This document shows, piece by piece, positions 17,403-26,397 of a DNA stretch of 64,000 bases. The stretch is taken from NCBI RefSeq assembly GCF_007828045.1, contig NZ_VITN01000009.1:171674-235673 (forward strand), in the 5' to 3' direction. The DNA comes from Nitrospirillum amazonense (GTDB lineage: Bacteria; Pseudomonadota; Alphaproteobacteria; Azospirillales; Azospirillaceae). Position numbers and translations under genes: made by a program. The notes under the pieces were generated by a model. It saw nothing but the letters and a program-made list of their open reading frames with translations, was not told the origin of the DNA and did not search any database. Position 1 is the stretch's first letter. Every line of letters begins with the position of its first letter.

Positions 17403-19192
17403 ACGTCGATCATCACCATCAACCCGCCTCCGCCCCGAGATTCGGTGTTGTTGTTGGTGGTGTGGTGGGGAATGTGGCAATGAATTAGCCACTTCCCAGG
17501 CAGGCGTGCCGTCCATATGACATCATAGCGCTGCCCCGGCCCCACGTTCACGGTGTCGGCTTCGTACCGGGCGGATGGGGGGAGGGTTTGGCCATCGCGG
17601 GCCACCACCAGGAAAGGCCCGCCATGGATATGCATGGGGTGGACCAAGCCGGTGTTGGTGCCGATGAAGCGCACCTTTAGCGTCTCACCCACCTTCATGC
17701 GCACCGTCTCCGTCGCGGGATAGGCGCGGCCGTTGATGGTGAAATAGTTGGGGTGGCCGCCGTCCATGGGCATGGCTGGGAAGGTCAATCCGTCGCGGCG
17801 CAGCCATTCCTGCAACTGGATCACGTAGTCATGGTCGGCCGGCACCTCATCCTTCGGGTCGGCGGGATCGATGATCAACGCGCCGTACAGCCCCAAGGCC
17901 TGCGTGCGGTCGGGGTTGGCGTGCGGGTGATAAAAGTAGGTGCCGTGCTGAGCGGCCATGAATTCGTAGCTGAACCGTCCGCCGGGCGGGATGGGCGGCT
18001 GCGTCACCCACGCCGGCCCATCCATGCCGTTGGGAACCACCAAGCCATGCCAATGGACGGTGGTGGATTCCGGCAAGGCGTTGGTGACGTTGATGCGCAC
18101 ACGGTCGCCCTGGCGGATATGGATACGCGGCCCCGGGATCTGGCCGTTGTAGGCATAAGCATCAACCGTGACGCCGGGAAGAATCGTCCAGCGGATGACG
18201 GACGCGCGCAGGTCGAAGACCTTGACGCCGCCCTCCAGCCGGTAAGGCAACTCGCGGTCCCCCAAGGCGTCCATATTGAAGGCGGCCGTCACCCGCCGTG
18301 GATCCACGGCGGCCATGTCGCGCATCGCGTCCGCCGGCGTGTCGCGGTCCATGACCATGCCTGGAGGCATGATGGCCCCGCCCACGTCACGCGCCGAGAC
18401 ATCCAGGTTCAACCAGTTGGCCGGCGCTACCATGCCCGTGGCCAACGCCAGCAGGGACACGCCGCCCAACGCGGCCACCTGGGCGCTGGTGGCGTCGGAT
18501 TTCATGTCGTGATGATGCTGCCGTGCTTCCCGCTGGGTCATCAGCCCATGCTTCATTTCCCGGGCCACCATCCAGACGTTGGCGGGATAGGCCGCCGCGA
18601 ACCCCGCGCCGATGCCTAGCGCCATGGTACCCCAGAACAACAGCTCCGCCGGCTCCATGGCACGCATGTCACGCCCCATCATCAGGAAGCACATGACCGG
18701 CGCCATGCCAGCCATCATGAAGTTCATGCTGATGAACTCCGGCAGGAAGCTGCCCCGCACATTTTGCCAATAACCGCCGCCCATGGCCGATCGCATGAAC
18801 AACGACTGGAAGATAAACAGCCCCATGGCGAAGCCGGACAGGTACTCCACGATCAGGTCCAGCCACATGGGCAAGCCGAACGCCGCCGTCACCGCCGCCG
18901 CCAGCACGATGCCGGTGGCGTCCCCCGCCACGCAGTGGATGGTGGAACCGGCCCCCTGCTTCCACAGGGGCCGGATGAAGTCCTCATGCCCGCCCGGCCG
19001 GGGTTCCTTATCGACTAGCACATAGAGCAGAAGACCAAGGGGACCCAGATAAAGGGTGATAAGGATGAAGCCCCACTTCATCACCGGCGGTTCCGGATTG
19101 TGGCGATACTGGTCGATACCGACATAGACGGCCGACGCCAGCGCCAGAACGAACCAGGCGACCAGAAAATAATCTATCGGCTGGATCAGCAT
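17393..19192 (-). CDS. DUF4396-multicopper oxidase fusion protein
   Basis: A 599-residue protein combining two modules. Residues ~1-235 are a multi-spanning membrane domain of the DUF4396 type (IDYFLVAWFVLALASAVYVG and LILITLYLGPLGLLLYVLVD-like helices). Residues ~330-599 are a multicopper oxidase with the four copper motifs in order: TVHWHG (~381), HGTYFYHPH (~417), HPMHIHG (~517) and HCHIPHH (~572). The C-terminal motif lacks the usual HCHxxxHxxxGM form and reads HCHIPHHTTNNNT, so the type 1 copper site may be altered. Having only one cupredoxin pair, it resembles two-domain oxidases. It probably oxidises copper, a phenolic or another metal at the periplasmic face. No copper-resistance genes adjoin it. 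Confidence 0.85.
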   Translation of the reverse strand: MLIQPIDYFLVAWFVLALASAVYVGIDQYRHNPEPPVMKWGFILITLYLGPLGLLLYVLVDKEPRPGGHEDFIRPLWKQGAGSTIHCVAGDATGIVLAAAVTAAFGLPMWLDLIVEYLSGFAMGLFIFQSLFMRSAMGGGYWQNVRGSFLPEFISMNFMMAGMAPVMCFLMMGRDMRAMEPAELLFWGTMALGIGAGFAAAYPANVWMVAREMKHGLMTQREARQHHHDMKSDATSAQVAALGGVSLLALATGMVAPANWLNLDVSARDVGGAIMPPGMVMDRDTPADAMRDMAAVDPRRVTAAFNMDALGDRELPYRLEGGVKVFDLRASVIRWTILPGVTVDAYAYNGQIPGPRIHIRQGDRVRINVTNALPESTTVHWHGLVVPNGMDGPAWVTQPPIPPGGRFSYEFMAAQHGTYFYHPHANPDRTQALGLYGALIIDPADPKDEVPADHDYVIQLQEWLRRDGLTFPAMPMDGGHPNYFTINGRAYPATETVRMKVGETLKVRFIGTNTGLVHPMHIHGGPFLVVARDGQTLPPSARYEADTVNVGPGQRYDVIWTARLPGKWLIHCHIPHHTTNNNTESRGGGGLMVMIDVQP

Positions 19193-19259
19193 GGGCGCCC
19201 TGCTTCCGTTGCCGTTGGGGAGGCAGGGACCCTAACCGGCCGTGGCGGCGGAGGTTCCG

Positions 19260-20012
19260 TCAAGCGGCTGCCGGCACCCAGGCGAAGTCTGGGAAGAACC
19301 GCGCCATCAGGCGGTCGGTGTAGGCCAGCAGGTTGGGATACTTCAGCACCCGGCGGCGCACCTCCGTATCGAAGTAGGGCGTCAGCAGGCTGGCCAGCAC
19401 GCCCAGCGCCGTGGCATCCACCGCCGTGGCCTTGTCCCCCATGAAATAAGGCTGGTCGCCCAGCAGCAGGGACAGGGCGGACAGGGAGCGGTCGCAGAGA
19501 TCCGCGATCTCCGCATCCGAATGGCGCCCGGGGCCGGCGGCGCGCACATTGTTGGTCACCCGTTCCAGCACCGACTGCCGCATTTGCTCCCGCACCGCTT
19601 CCGGCACGCGGTTGAAGAATTGGGCGGGGCCCTTGGCGAAGTTCTCGGGGATCAGCCAGCGGCTGTACACCACGGTCCAGTACAGCTGGTTTTCCAGCAG
19701 GCGCTCGATGGTCCAGGACAGGGCCCGCTGCCGGGGCGTGAGGCCGGCGTCCAGATCCACGCCGTAGGTCGCTTCGATATGGGCGCGGATGAAGGTGCTG
19801 TCGCCCAGGCGGGTGCCGTCATCCTCGATATACGGGATCTGCCCCTTGGGACCCTGGTCGGGCATGCCCTGGGCCTTCACATAGGGCACGCCGGCCATCT
19901 TGAGCTGCACCTCCGCCTTGATGCAGAAGGGGCTGGCGTCGGGCAGGCCGAACAGGGCGCCGCCGGTGTAGAGGGTGATGGGCTGGCCGGGGCTGCTCTG
20001 GGTGGCGGTCAT
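19260..20012 (-). CDS. Glutathione S-transferase family protein
   Basis: A 250-residue protein with an N-terminal thioredoxin-like domain (ITLYTGGALFGLPDASPFCI, then KGQIPYIEDDGTRLGDSTFI where the cis-Pro and the glutathione-gripping Ser fall) and a helical C-terminal domain (LLLGDQPYFMGDKATAVDAT). It is closest to the metaxin/Tom37-like or Fax branch. It is divergent from the WYL regulator (109 bp apart), which probably controls it. Confidence 0.85.
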   Translation of the reverse strand: MTATQSSPGQPITLYTGGALFGLPDASPFCIKAEVQLKMAGVPYVKAQGMPDQGPKGQIPYIEDDGTRLGDSTFIRAHIEATYGVDLDAGLTPRQRALSWTIERLLENQLYWTVVYSRWLIPENFAKGPAQFFNRVPEAVREQMRQSVLERVTNNVRAAGPGRHSDAEIADLCDRSLSALSLLLGDQPYFMGDKATAVDATALGVLASLLTPYFDTEVRRRVLKYPNLLAYTDRLMARFFPDFAWVPAAA

Positions 20013-20121
20013 GGCGGTTTTCCTTGGGGGTGGTGGCGGGGGTGGTGGCTTGTCGATGGCCCCGTTCTACTGCCATCCTGCTGCCAACATGCTGTCAGCA
20101 GCGTATACCCAGGATGCCGCC

Positions 20122-20838
20122 ATGAGACGTGCCGACCGCCTGTTCCAGATCATCCAGATCCTGCGCCGCACCCGACGCCCCCTGACCGCCGACGCCATCG
20201 CGGCGGAGCTGGAGACGTCCAAGCGCACCGTCTATCGCGACATCGCCGACCTGATGGCCCAGCGGGTACCCATCCGGGGAGAGGCCGGCATCGGCTATGT
20301 GCTGGACGAGGGGTACGACCTGCCGCCCTTGATGCTGACCCCGGATGAGATCGAGGCCGCCGTGCTGGGCGCCCAGTGGGTCAGCACCCAGGCCGACCCC
20401 GCCCTGGTGCGGGCGGCCCAGGATCTGATCGCCAAGATCGCCGCCGCCGTGCCCGACAGCCTGCGCCCCTATGTGCTGGAGCCGGCGACGCGCATGCCGC
20501 CCCGGCGGCCGGAACGCACGCCGGATGGCTTGGACATGGCCCGCACCCGCACATGGATCCATGCCGGCCGCAAAATTCGCCTGAGCTACGCCGATGAACT
20601 CGGCCGGCCCAGCGACCGCGTCGTCTGGCCGGTCACCGTCGCCTATTTCCAGACCGTGCGCCTGCTGGTGGCGTGGTGCGAGCTGCGCCAGGACTTCCGC
20701 CATTTCCGCACCGACCGGGTGACCGCCGCCGACTTCCTGGATGAGCGCTATCCCGACCGCCCCGCCGCGCTCCGCGGCCGCTGGCTGGAAGACATGCGCC
20801 AGCGCTGGCAGGCAATGGGCGTCGCGAAAAATTCATAA
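20122..20838 (+). CDS. YafY-type HTH/WYL transcriptional regulator
   Basis: A 238-residue protein. The HTH_11 winged helix is in residues 1-60 (MRRADRLFQIIQILRRTRRP and TSKRTVYRDIADL), followed by a WYL-like ligand domain (about 130-215, VRLLVAWCELRQDFRHFRTD). The start is the ATG at 20122; the ORF is open upstream to 19975, but that stretch lies in the divergent promoter. It is divergent from the GST gene, its likely target. The stop lies directly on the first half-site of the MarR operator downstream. Confidence 0.9.
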   Translation: MRRADRLFQIIQILRRTRRPLTADAIAAELETSKRTVYRDIADLMAQRVPIRGEAGIGYVLDEGYDLPPLMLTPDEIEAAVLGAQWVSTQADPALVRAAQDLIAKIAAAVPDSLRPYVLEPATRMPPRRPERTPDGLDMARTRTWIHAGRKIRLSYADELGRPSDRVVWPVTVAYFQTVRLLVAWCELRQDFRHFRTDRVTAADFLDERYPDRPAALRGRWLEDMRQRWQAMGVAKNS

Positions 20839-20913
20839 GATATGGCTTCTTTATATTGTCCGTATCGCGGCAAAAACGCCCATTGACTCCCGAAATATAC
20901 TAAGCCATATCTT
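20837..20913. promoter_or_regulatory. Inverted repeat in front of the marR-type gene
   Basis: Two perfect 12-bp arms, AAGATATGGCTT (20837-20848) and AAGCCATATCTT (20902-20913), face each other 53 bp apart in an AT-rich gap. The second arm ends five bases before the MarR ATG and overlaps a possible -10 region (TTGACT at 20884 as -35). This is the geometry expected for autorepression by the MarR protein with two bound dimers or a DNA loop. Confidence 0.6.
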
Positions 20914-20918
20914 GGTAT

Positions 20919-21407
20919 ATGAGCGATCACGATGAAACCTTCACGGCGGCGCTGGAGACGGCGCGGCGGCTGCACCGCAGCACCACCGCCCTGTCCCGCC
21001 GCCTGCTGGCCGACCGGCCGGCGGAGGGTATGAGCACGACCAAGCTGGGCGTGCTGGGCCAGTTGCACCGGGAGGGGCCGGCCACGGCCACGGCGCTGGC
21101 CGCCTACTTGCGCATCCAGCCGCAGTCGCTGACCCGCCTGCTGGCCGACCTGGAAGGACAGGGCCACATCGCCCGCCGGCCTGACGCGGCGGACCGCCGC
21201 CAGGTGCGCATTGAAATCACCGATACCGGCCGCCGGGCCCTGTTCGGCGACGTGCACGGCCGGCGCACCGCCCTGGCCCGCGCCATGATCACCACCCTGA
21301 CCCCGACGGAGCGCGAGCTGCTGCGCCTGGCGGCCGGCCTCATGGACAGGCTGGCCGACGCCGATCCGGGGCCGAACAACCCGATATCTGAAGAAGGGGA
21401 TGCGTGA
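20919..21407 (+). CDS. MarR-family transcriptional regulator
   Basis: A 162-residue protein with helices flanking a winged HTH: ATALAAYLRIQPQSLTRLLA is the recognition region, followed by the wing IARRPDAADRRQVRIEITDT. The start ATG lies 5 bp after a perfect operator half-site. The stop TGA overlaps the ATG of the downstream serine hydrolase by one base, so the two genes form a coupled unit. The regulator probably represses its own operon and releases it on binding a small ligand. Confidence 0.92.
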   Translation: MSDHDETFTAALETARRLHRSTTALSRRLLADRPAEGMSTTKLGVLGQLHREGPATATALAAYLRIQPQSLTRLLADLEGQGHIARRPDAADRRQVRIEITDTGRRALFGDVHGRRTALARAMITTLTPTERELLRLAAGLMDRLADADPGPNNPISEEGDA

Positions 21408-22663
21408 TGCGCCGTACCGGATTGGTCCTCGCCGCGCTGTGGGTGTCACTGCTGCCCCCTTCCGCAAAGGCCCAGACCTTCGAGACCGGCGGCCCCGACG
21501 CCGCCGCCTATGGCCAGGCGGAAGGCTATCCCGCAGGCACCTGGGACAACTGGTATGAGAAGCCCCACATGGTCTGGGGCTTCAGCCATTACGACAGCCT
21601 GGTGAAGACCCACACCCTGCCGGCGGCGGCCAAGCCCTGGGCCTTCCGGCGGGCGGCGGCGGAGCCGGAACTGCACTACGTGCCCGACATCCTGCACCTG
21701 AAGGACGGGCCGGTGCTGGGCCTGGCCGATTACATGGCGCGGGTGCCGGCCACCGGCCTGCTGATCCTGAAGGACGACACCATCCTGGTGGAGCGTTATC
21801 AGTACGGCCGCACGGACAAGGACCGCTTCACCTCGCAATCCATGGCCAAGACCCTGGTCGGCCTGCTGCTGGGGGCCGCCATCGCCGACGGCCGCGTCAA
21901 GGGTATCGCCGACCCGGCCGAGGCCTACGTCCCCACCCTGAAGGGCAGCGCCTATGGCCAGACCCCGCTGAAGGCGCTGCTGCAGATGTCGTCCGGCGTG
22001 GCCTTTGAGGATGCGGAGCCGCACAGCCTGTTCCAAGACATCCACGGCGGGGTGGACGAGGGAACGGCGCTGGCCAAATACCGCCGCGCCACCCCCGCCG
22101 GCGGCCATTTCCAATATTCCTGCGGTGACAGCGAGGCGTTGGCCACGGTGGTGCGCCACGCCACCGGCCGGTCCCTGTCCGATTACCTGGCCACCAAGGT
22201 CTGGCAGCCCATGGGGGCGGAGGCGGAGGCGCGGTGGGAGGTGGACGCCAGCGGGCAGGAGATCGGCTGTTCCGGCTTCAATGCCACCCTGCGCGATTAT
22301 GGCCGCCTGGGCCGCCTGCTGGCCCACGACGGCGCGTGGGAGGGCAAGCAACTGATCCCCAAGGACTGGATGCTGGCCGCCACCGCCCTGGACCCGGCCG
22401 ACGCGCAGGTGGCGCCGGGCACGGCGTCGCACCTTTACGGCTATGGCTATCAGGTCTGGGTGCTGCCCCCCAAGGTCAGCCCCGACGGCCGCCGGCTGTT
22501 CGCGCTGTTGGGCGCCGAGGGCCAGTACATCTTCGTCGACCCCAAGACCAAGCTGGTCATGGTCCAGACCTCGGTCAAGACCGACAACCTGCCCCTGACC
22601 AGCCCGCATTCGGAGACGCTGGCCCTGTGGCTGGCGGTGATCCGCGAGTGGGATAAGGAGTAG
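21407..22663 (+). CDS. Serine hydrolase, beta-lactamase (class C) fold
   Basis: A 418-residue periplasmic protein with signal peptide LVLAALWVSLLPPSAKA. The catalytic Ser-Lys pair is in TSQSMAKT (~residue 143) and the second-motif Tyr in YSCGDS (~236), where the usual YxN reads YSC. This family includes esterases, peptidases and 6-aminohexanoate-dimer hydrolases more often than true beta-lactamases. The segment GFSHYDSLVKTHTLPAAAKP is typical of the 6-aminohexanoate-hydrolase-like group. It is translationally coupled to the upstream MarR gene, implying ligand-inducible expression. Confidence 0.88.
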   Translation: MRRTGLVLAALWVSLLPPSAKAQTFETGGPDAAAYGQAEGYPAGTWDNWYEKPHMVWGFSHYDSLVKTHTLPAAAKPWAFRRAAAEPELHYVPDILHLKDGPVLGLADYMARVPATGLLILKDDTILVERYQYGRTDKDRFTSQSMAKTLVGLLLGAAIADGRVKGIADPAEAYVPTLKGSAYGQTPLKALLQMSSGVAFEDAEPHSLFQDIHGGVDEGTALAKYRRATPAGGHFQYSCGDSEALATVVRHATGRSLSDYLATKVWQPMGAEAEARWEVDASGQEIGCSGFNATLRDYGRLGRLLAHDGAWEGKQLIPKDWMLAATALDPADAQVAPGTASHLYGYGYQVWVLPPKVSPDGRRLFALLGAEGQYIFVDPKTKLVMVQTSVKTDNLPLTSPHSETLALWLAVIREWDKE

Positions 22664-22700
22664 TCGCGAGCCATGGCGGCATGGGGTGGGCCCCATGCCC

Positions 22701-24377
22701 TTACCCGTCCCGGCCGTCCGCTGGCTGGCGGCCCTTGAGCCGGCTGGGCAGCAGATCGCCGGAGCGTTCCAGGACGGGGTAGGCCGCCGCCTCCACCAGG
22801 TGGGTGTTCACCCGTTTCAGGTCGCGCAGCAGGTCCAGGTGCAGGGCGCTGGTTTCCGTGCTGTCCACCCGGCCCGCGCTGAGGCGGGCGAAGTGGGCGG
22901 TGGTGGCCGCGTTCTCCCGCCGGCGAAACGCCTCCTTCTCCCCCGCCAGCAGGCGGGCGGCACGGGCATCGCCGGTCATGAACAGCGAACCGGCGGTGCG
23001 CAGGTTGACGACCAGGCTATCGACCATGGCCAGCAGGTCCCGTTGCCCCTCCGCCGAGAAGACCAGGCCGCGTTTCAGCCGCTTGCGCGCCAGGCCCATC
23101 AGGTTGCGGTCCACCACGTCGCCCGCGTGTTCCATGTTCAGGGCGAAAGTCAGTATTTCCAACACGCGCCGCTGGTCCGCATCCGACAGGGCATCGGTGT
23201 CCAGGGCGGAAAGGTAGGCCTTGATGGCAGTGTTCAGCCGATCCAGCACGTCGTCCAAGCGCTTGGTCTCGGCGATGCGGCGGCGGTCGCCCTCCTCCAA
23301 GGCGTCACGCAGGCCTTGCAGCATGGCCTCCAGCACGTCCACCAGGCGCAGCGCCTCACGCGCGGCGTTGCCCAGGGCCACCACCGGCGTGCCCTGGGCG
23401 GATGGATCGAGGTAGAGCGGGCGCCCCGGGTCGGCCGCGTCCACCCGGGCCGGCAGCAGGCGGGCCAGCAGCCGGGCGTAAAGCGGCAGCAGGGGGAAGC
23501 ACAGCAGCGCCACCGCCAGATTGAACAAGGTATGGAAATCCGCCACCGCCCGGGTCACGTCCGGTTCCAGCCCCACCATCAACGGCCCGATGCGGTTGAG
23601 CGCCGCCAAGCCCAGCAGCACCGCCGCCGCCCGGTTCAACAGGTTGCCCAGGGGCAGGCGCCGGGCGGCGGGGTCGTCGCCGGCGGCCCCCTCCAGCACC
23701 GGATTGATGGCCGTGCCCAGGTTGGCGCCCAGCACCAGGGCGAAGGCCGCATGCGGCGGCACGGCCCCCTGCGCCGCCAGCGACATGGTCAGGAGCACCA
23801 CCGCCACGCTGGAATGGGCGGCCCAGGTCAGCGCCGCCGCCAGGATGACGTCCACCACCGGCTCGGTGGCGATGGCCCCCAGGATCATGCGCAGGCTGGG
23901 CGCGTCCTCATAAGGCGCGATGATGGCCAGCAACTGGTGCAGGGCCATGAGCATCAGGCCCAGGCCGATGAAGGCGCGGCCCATGTCCCGCGACGGGCTG
24001 GCGCCCCGGCGGAACAGCAGGAAGCCCACCAGGATCAGCACCGGGGCGATGGACGCGACGTTGAAGGACAGCGCCTGCACGATCAGGGTGGTGCCGACGT
24101 TGGCGCCCAGCATGACGGCCAGGGCCGGCACCAGATCCACCAGCCCGCCAGCCACGAAACCGGAAACCATCAGGCCGGTGGCGGTGCTGCTCTGCAGCAG
24201 GGCCGTCACCCCCATGCCCACCAGGAAGGCGCGGGCACGGTTGGAGAGCGCCCGCCCCAAGACCGCGCGCAACCGGGCGCCGAAGGCGCGCTGCACGCCC
24301 GTCTGCACCATGTGCACGCCCCATAACAACAGGGCGACGGCGCCCGCCAGCTCGGCGATGGCGAAGGTGAAATCCAT
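22701..24377 (-). CDS. Na/Pi-cotransporter family protein with C-terminal PhoU-like domain
   Basis: A 558-residue protein. Its N-terminal half holds the two inverted Na_Pi_cotrans repeats, each with its QSS-type motif (LLQSSTATGLMVSGFVAGG and AAHSSVAVVLLTMSLA). The C-terminal ~220 residues form a helical PhoU-like cytoplasmic domain. It is expected to carry or sense phosphate at the inner membrane. The ATG at 24377 (MDFTFAIAELAGAVALLLWG) opens directly into the first helix; the frame stays open further upstream, but that part is Arg-rich noise. Confidence 0.9.
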   Translation of the reverse strand: MDFTFAIAELAGAVALLLWGVHMVQTGVQRAFGARLRAVLGRALSNRARAFLVGMGVTALLQSSTATGLMVSGFVAGGLVDLVPALAVMLGANVGTTLIVQALSFNVASIAPVLILVGFLLFRRGASPSRDMGRAFIGLGLMLMALHQLLAIIAPYEDAPSLRMILGAIATEPVVDVILAAALTWAAHSSVAVVLLTMSLAAQGAVPPHAAFALVLGANLGTAINPVLEGAAGDDPAARRLPLGNLLNRAAAVLLGLAALNRIGPLMVGLEPDVTRAVADFHTLFNLAVALLCFPLLPLYARLLARLLPARVDAADPGRPLYLDPSAQGTPVVALGNAAREALRLVDVLEAMLQGLRDALEEGDRRRIAETKRLDDVLDRLNTAIKAYLSALDTDALSDADQRRVLEILTFALNMEHAGDVVDRNLMGLARKRLKRGLVFSAEGQRDLLAMVDSLVVNLRTAGSLFMTGDARAARLLAGEKEAFRRRENAATTAHFARLSAGRVDSTETSALHLDLLRDLKRVNTHLVEAAAYPVLERSGDLLPSRLKGRQPADGRDG

Positions 24378-24450
24378 GGGTGCCAGGGTCCGCCCCCCTG
24401 GATCGCGGCGCAACACGGACCATGGGACTAGGAAGATGGGGGGACCCCCT

Positions 24451-25557
24451 TCACCCCGCCACCGTGATCTCAAGGCCCGGCGCGTCGGGTTCCAGGAAGC
24501 GCAGCAGCGCCCCGCCCTCCTCGCGCAGCGCCGCCTCATCCATCGGCGCCAGGGGGGTGAAGGGCTCCAGGGTCAGGGTGGCCAGCTTGGCCTTGCGCGC
24601 CGTCTTCCAGATGCCGGCGACAAAGCCGTCCACCAGGAAGGTGGCCGCGACCTGCAGGTTCTTGGACACGATGCGCGGGCGCCAAGCCTCATCCACGATG
24701 CGCGTGCGATCGGCATGGGCCAGGATGAGGTTGTCGAAAGCGGGCACGTAGCGCACGGGCGCCGGCGTCTCCGGCGGCGGGCGGGGGGCGTCGGGCAGGT
24801 CCCACAGCGCCTTGCCCTTCTCATCGCGCAGCACCACCAGTTCCGCCGCCATGGAGTCCAGCACCGGCTTCAGCCCCCTCAGCCCGCACCAGGCCTGCAT
24901 GTCGGCGGCGGTGGCGGGCCCGAAGGCGGCAAGGTAGCGGCGCACCAGCCCCTGCAGGTCGCCCTGCAAATCCACCGGCCGCTCCAGCCATTCCTCCGCC
25001 GCCACGTACAGCGGATCGTTGGCGACGCCCCAGGGGCCGTCATCCGGCGCCGTCACCAGCGGCAGGTGGCAGCGCACCGCGTGCCCCATGGCCCGGTCGT
25101 CCGCCTCATCGGGGAAGGCCTGGGCCAGGTGGGCGCGCAGGTCGGTGAAGGTGCGCGGCAGGGACATGAAGGGCCGGGCCACGGCGGCGATGGGCAGCGG
25201 GTCGATATGGCGGGTACGGTCGCCCAGGCCGAAGAAGGCGGCCGTCAGCATCGGCTGCATCAGGCCGCGCCAGGCGGCGTAGTCGGCGGCGCTCACCAGG
25301 TGCTGAGTCCCACGCAACAGGGTGGCGCGAACCACGTGGCGTTCGCGCAGGGCGGCGAGGAGGTCATCGCGCTGGAAGCCCAGCAGGCGGGACCACAGGC
25401 CGACGAAGGGCGGGCGGGGTTCCTGCGCCTGCAGTCCCGCCGTCGCCTCCACCGCCGCGACCACGCCGGCCGCATGGCGCGACAACAGCATCTGACGGGC
25501 CAGGAGGGCGCGGTTCAGGTCCGCACGGTCCATGATCTTGTTATCTACATTGGTCAT
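24451..25557 (-). CDS. Winged-helix (HTH_42, AlkZ-like) DNA-binding protein, possible DNA glycosylase
   Basis: A 368-residue member of the HTH_42 family, whose characterised members AlkZ and YcaQ are glycosylases that unhook interstrand crosslinks. Tandem winged-helix domains are expected. The catalytic QxQ motif of that family is present as GLQAQEPRPP (residues ~42-51), and RATLLRGTQHLVSAADYAAW follows as usual. The start is the ATG at 25557; a second ATG at 25533 is nearly as good. It lies close behind the Na/Pi-cotransporter gene on the same strand, without an obvious functional link. Confidence 0.8.
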   Translation of the reverse strand: MTNVDNKIMDRADLNRALLARQMLLSRHAAGVVAAVEATAGLQAQEPRPPFVGLWSRLLGFQRDDLLAALRERHVVRATLLRGTQHLVSAADYAAWRGLMQPMLTAAFFGLGDRTRHIDPLPIAAVARPFMSLPRTFTDLRAHLAQAFPDEADDRAMGHAVRCHLPLVTAPDDGPWGVANDPLYVAAEEWLERPVDLQGDLQGLVRRYLAAFGPATAADMQAWCGLRGLKPVLDSMAAELVVLRDEKGKALWDLPDAPRPPPETPAPVRYVPAFDNLILAHADRTRIVDEAWRPRIVSKNLQVAATFLVDGFVAGIWKTARKAKLATLTLEPFTPLAPMDEAALREEGGALLRFLEPDAPGLEITVAG

Positions 25558-25731
25558 TGTGGTAATTCACCCGAACCAATCGCCCATTATTCGTCAAATG
25601 CCGGGCGGTCATGCGGCCGGCGGTGGGAATAGGTCCCTGGCGGGGCTTTCCCTGGTGCCCATATCAGGCATAATGACCTGAATTCGCGCTTGGAAAAGTG
25701 CGACTGTCCCCTTGTAGCCCAGGAGCCTGCG

Positions 25732-26283
25732 ATGACCGTCCGCACCACCCTCTCCGCCCTGGGCGTCACCGCCCTGCTGGCCCTGCCCTTGTTGGCCCCC
25801 GCCGCGGCCACCGCCCAGGTCGCCGCCCCGCAGGTGGGCAATGTGGAACTGAAGCAGCCCCTGCCCTATCCCTATGACGAGGCCATCGACAACGCCGCCG
25901 TGAACGCCCAGGTGGACGCCGCCCTGGCCAAGGCGAAGAAGGAGCACAAGCGCGTGCTGCTGGACTTCGGCGGCAACTGGTGTGGCGACTGCCGCGTGCT
26001 GGCCGGTCTGGTGGAACTGCCACAGGTCCACAGCTTCCTGGACAAGAACTACGTGATGGTGACGGTGGACGTGGGCCGCTACACCAAGAACATGGACGTG
26101 CCCGCGCGCTTTGGCGTGCCGAAGTTCAAGGGCGTGCCCACCGTGCTGGTGGTGGAGGCCGATGGCACCCTGGTGAACGGCGACGCCAGCTTCGACCTGA
26201 CCGACGCCCGCCATATGGACCCGCAGGCCGTGGTCGACTGGCTGGCCAAGTGGGCCCCGCCGTCGAAGACGGCTTCCCGGTAA
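25732..26283 (+). CDS. Exported thioredoxin-fold protein
   Basis: A 183-residue protein. The signal peptide (LSALGVTALLALPLLAPAAA) precedes a thioredoxin domain with the active site GGNWCGDCRVLAG (CxxC) and the cis-proline in KGVPTVLVVEADG. It belongs to the thioredoxin_7-like group. It is expected to act as a periplasmic reductase or chaperone. The ATG at 25732 follows AGGAG at six bases; an earlier in-frame start (25690) lacks a ribosome-binding site. Confidence 0.88.
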   Translation: MTVRTTLSALGVTALLALPLLAPAAATAQVAAPQVGNVELKQPLPYPYDEAIDNAAVNAQVDAALAKAKKEHKRVLLDFGGNWCGDCRVLAGLVELPQVHSFLDKNYVMVTVDVGRYTKNMDVPARFGVPKFKGVPTVLVVEADGTLVNGDASFDLTDARHMDPQAVVDWLAKWAPPSKTASR

Positions 26284-26397
26284 AGGCAGCGTCGAAGACG
26301 GCGCCCCGAAAAGACGCGCCGTCACAAGACCGTAACGCAAGGGCCCTATCACAGGCAGATGAAGGAACCGCCTTCATCCTGTCCGTGATGGGGCCTT

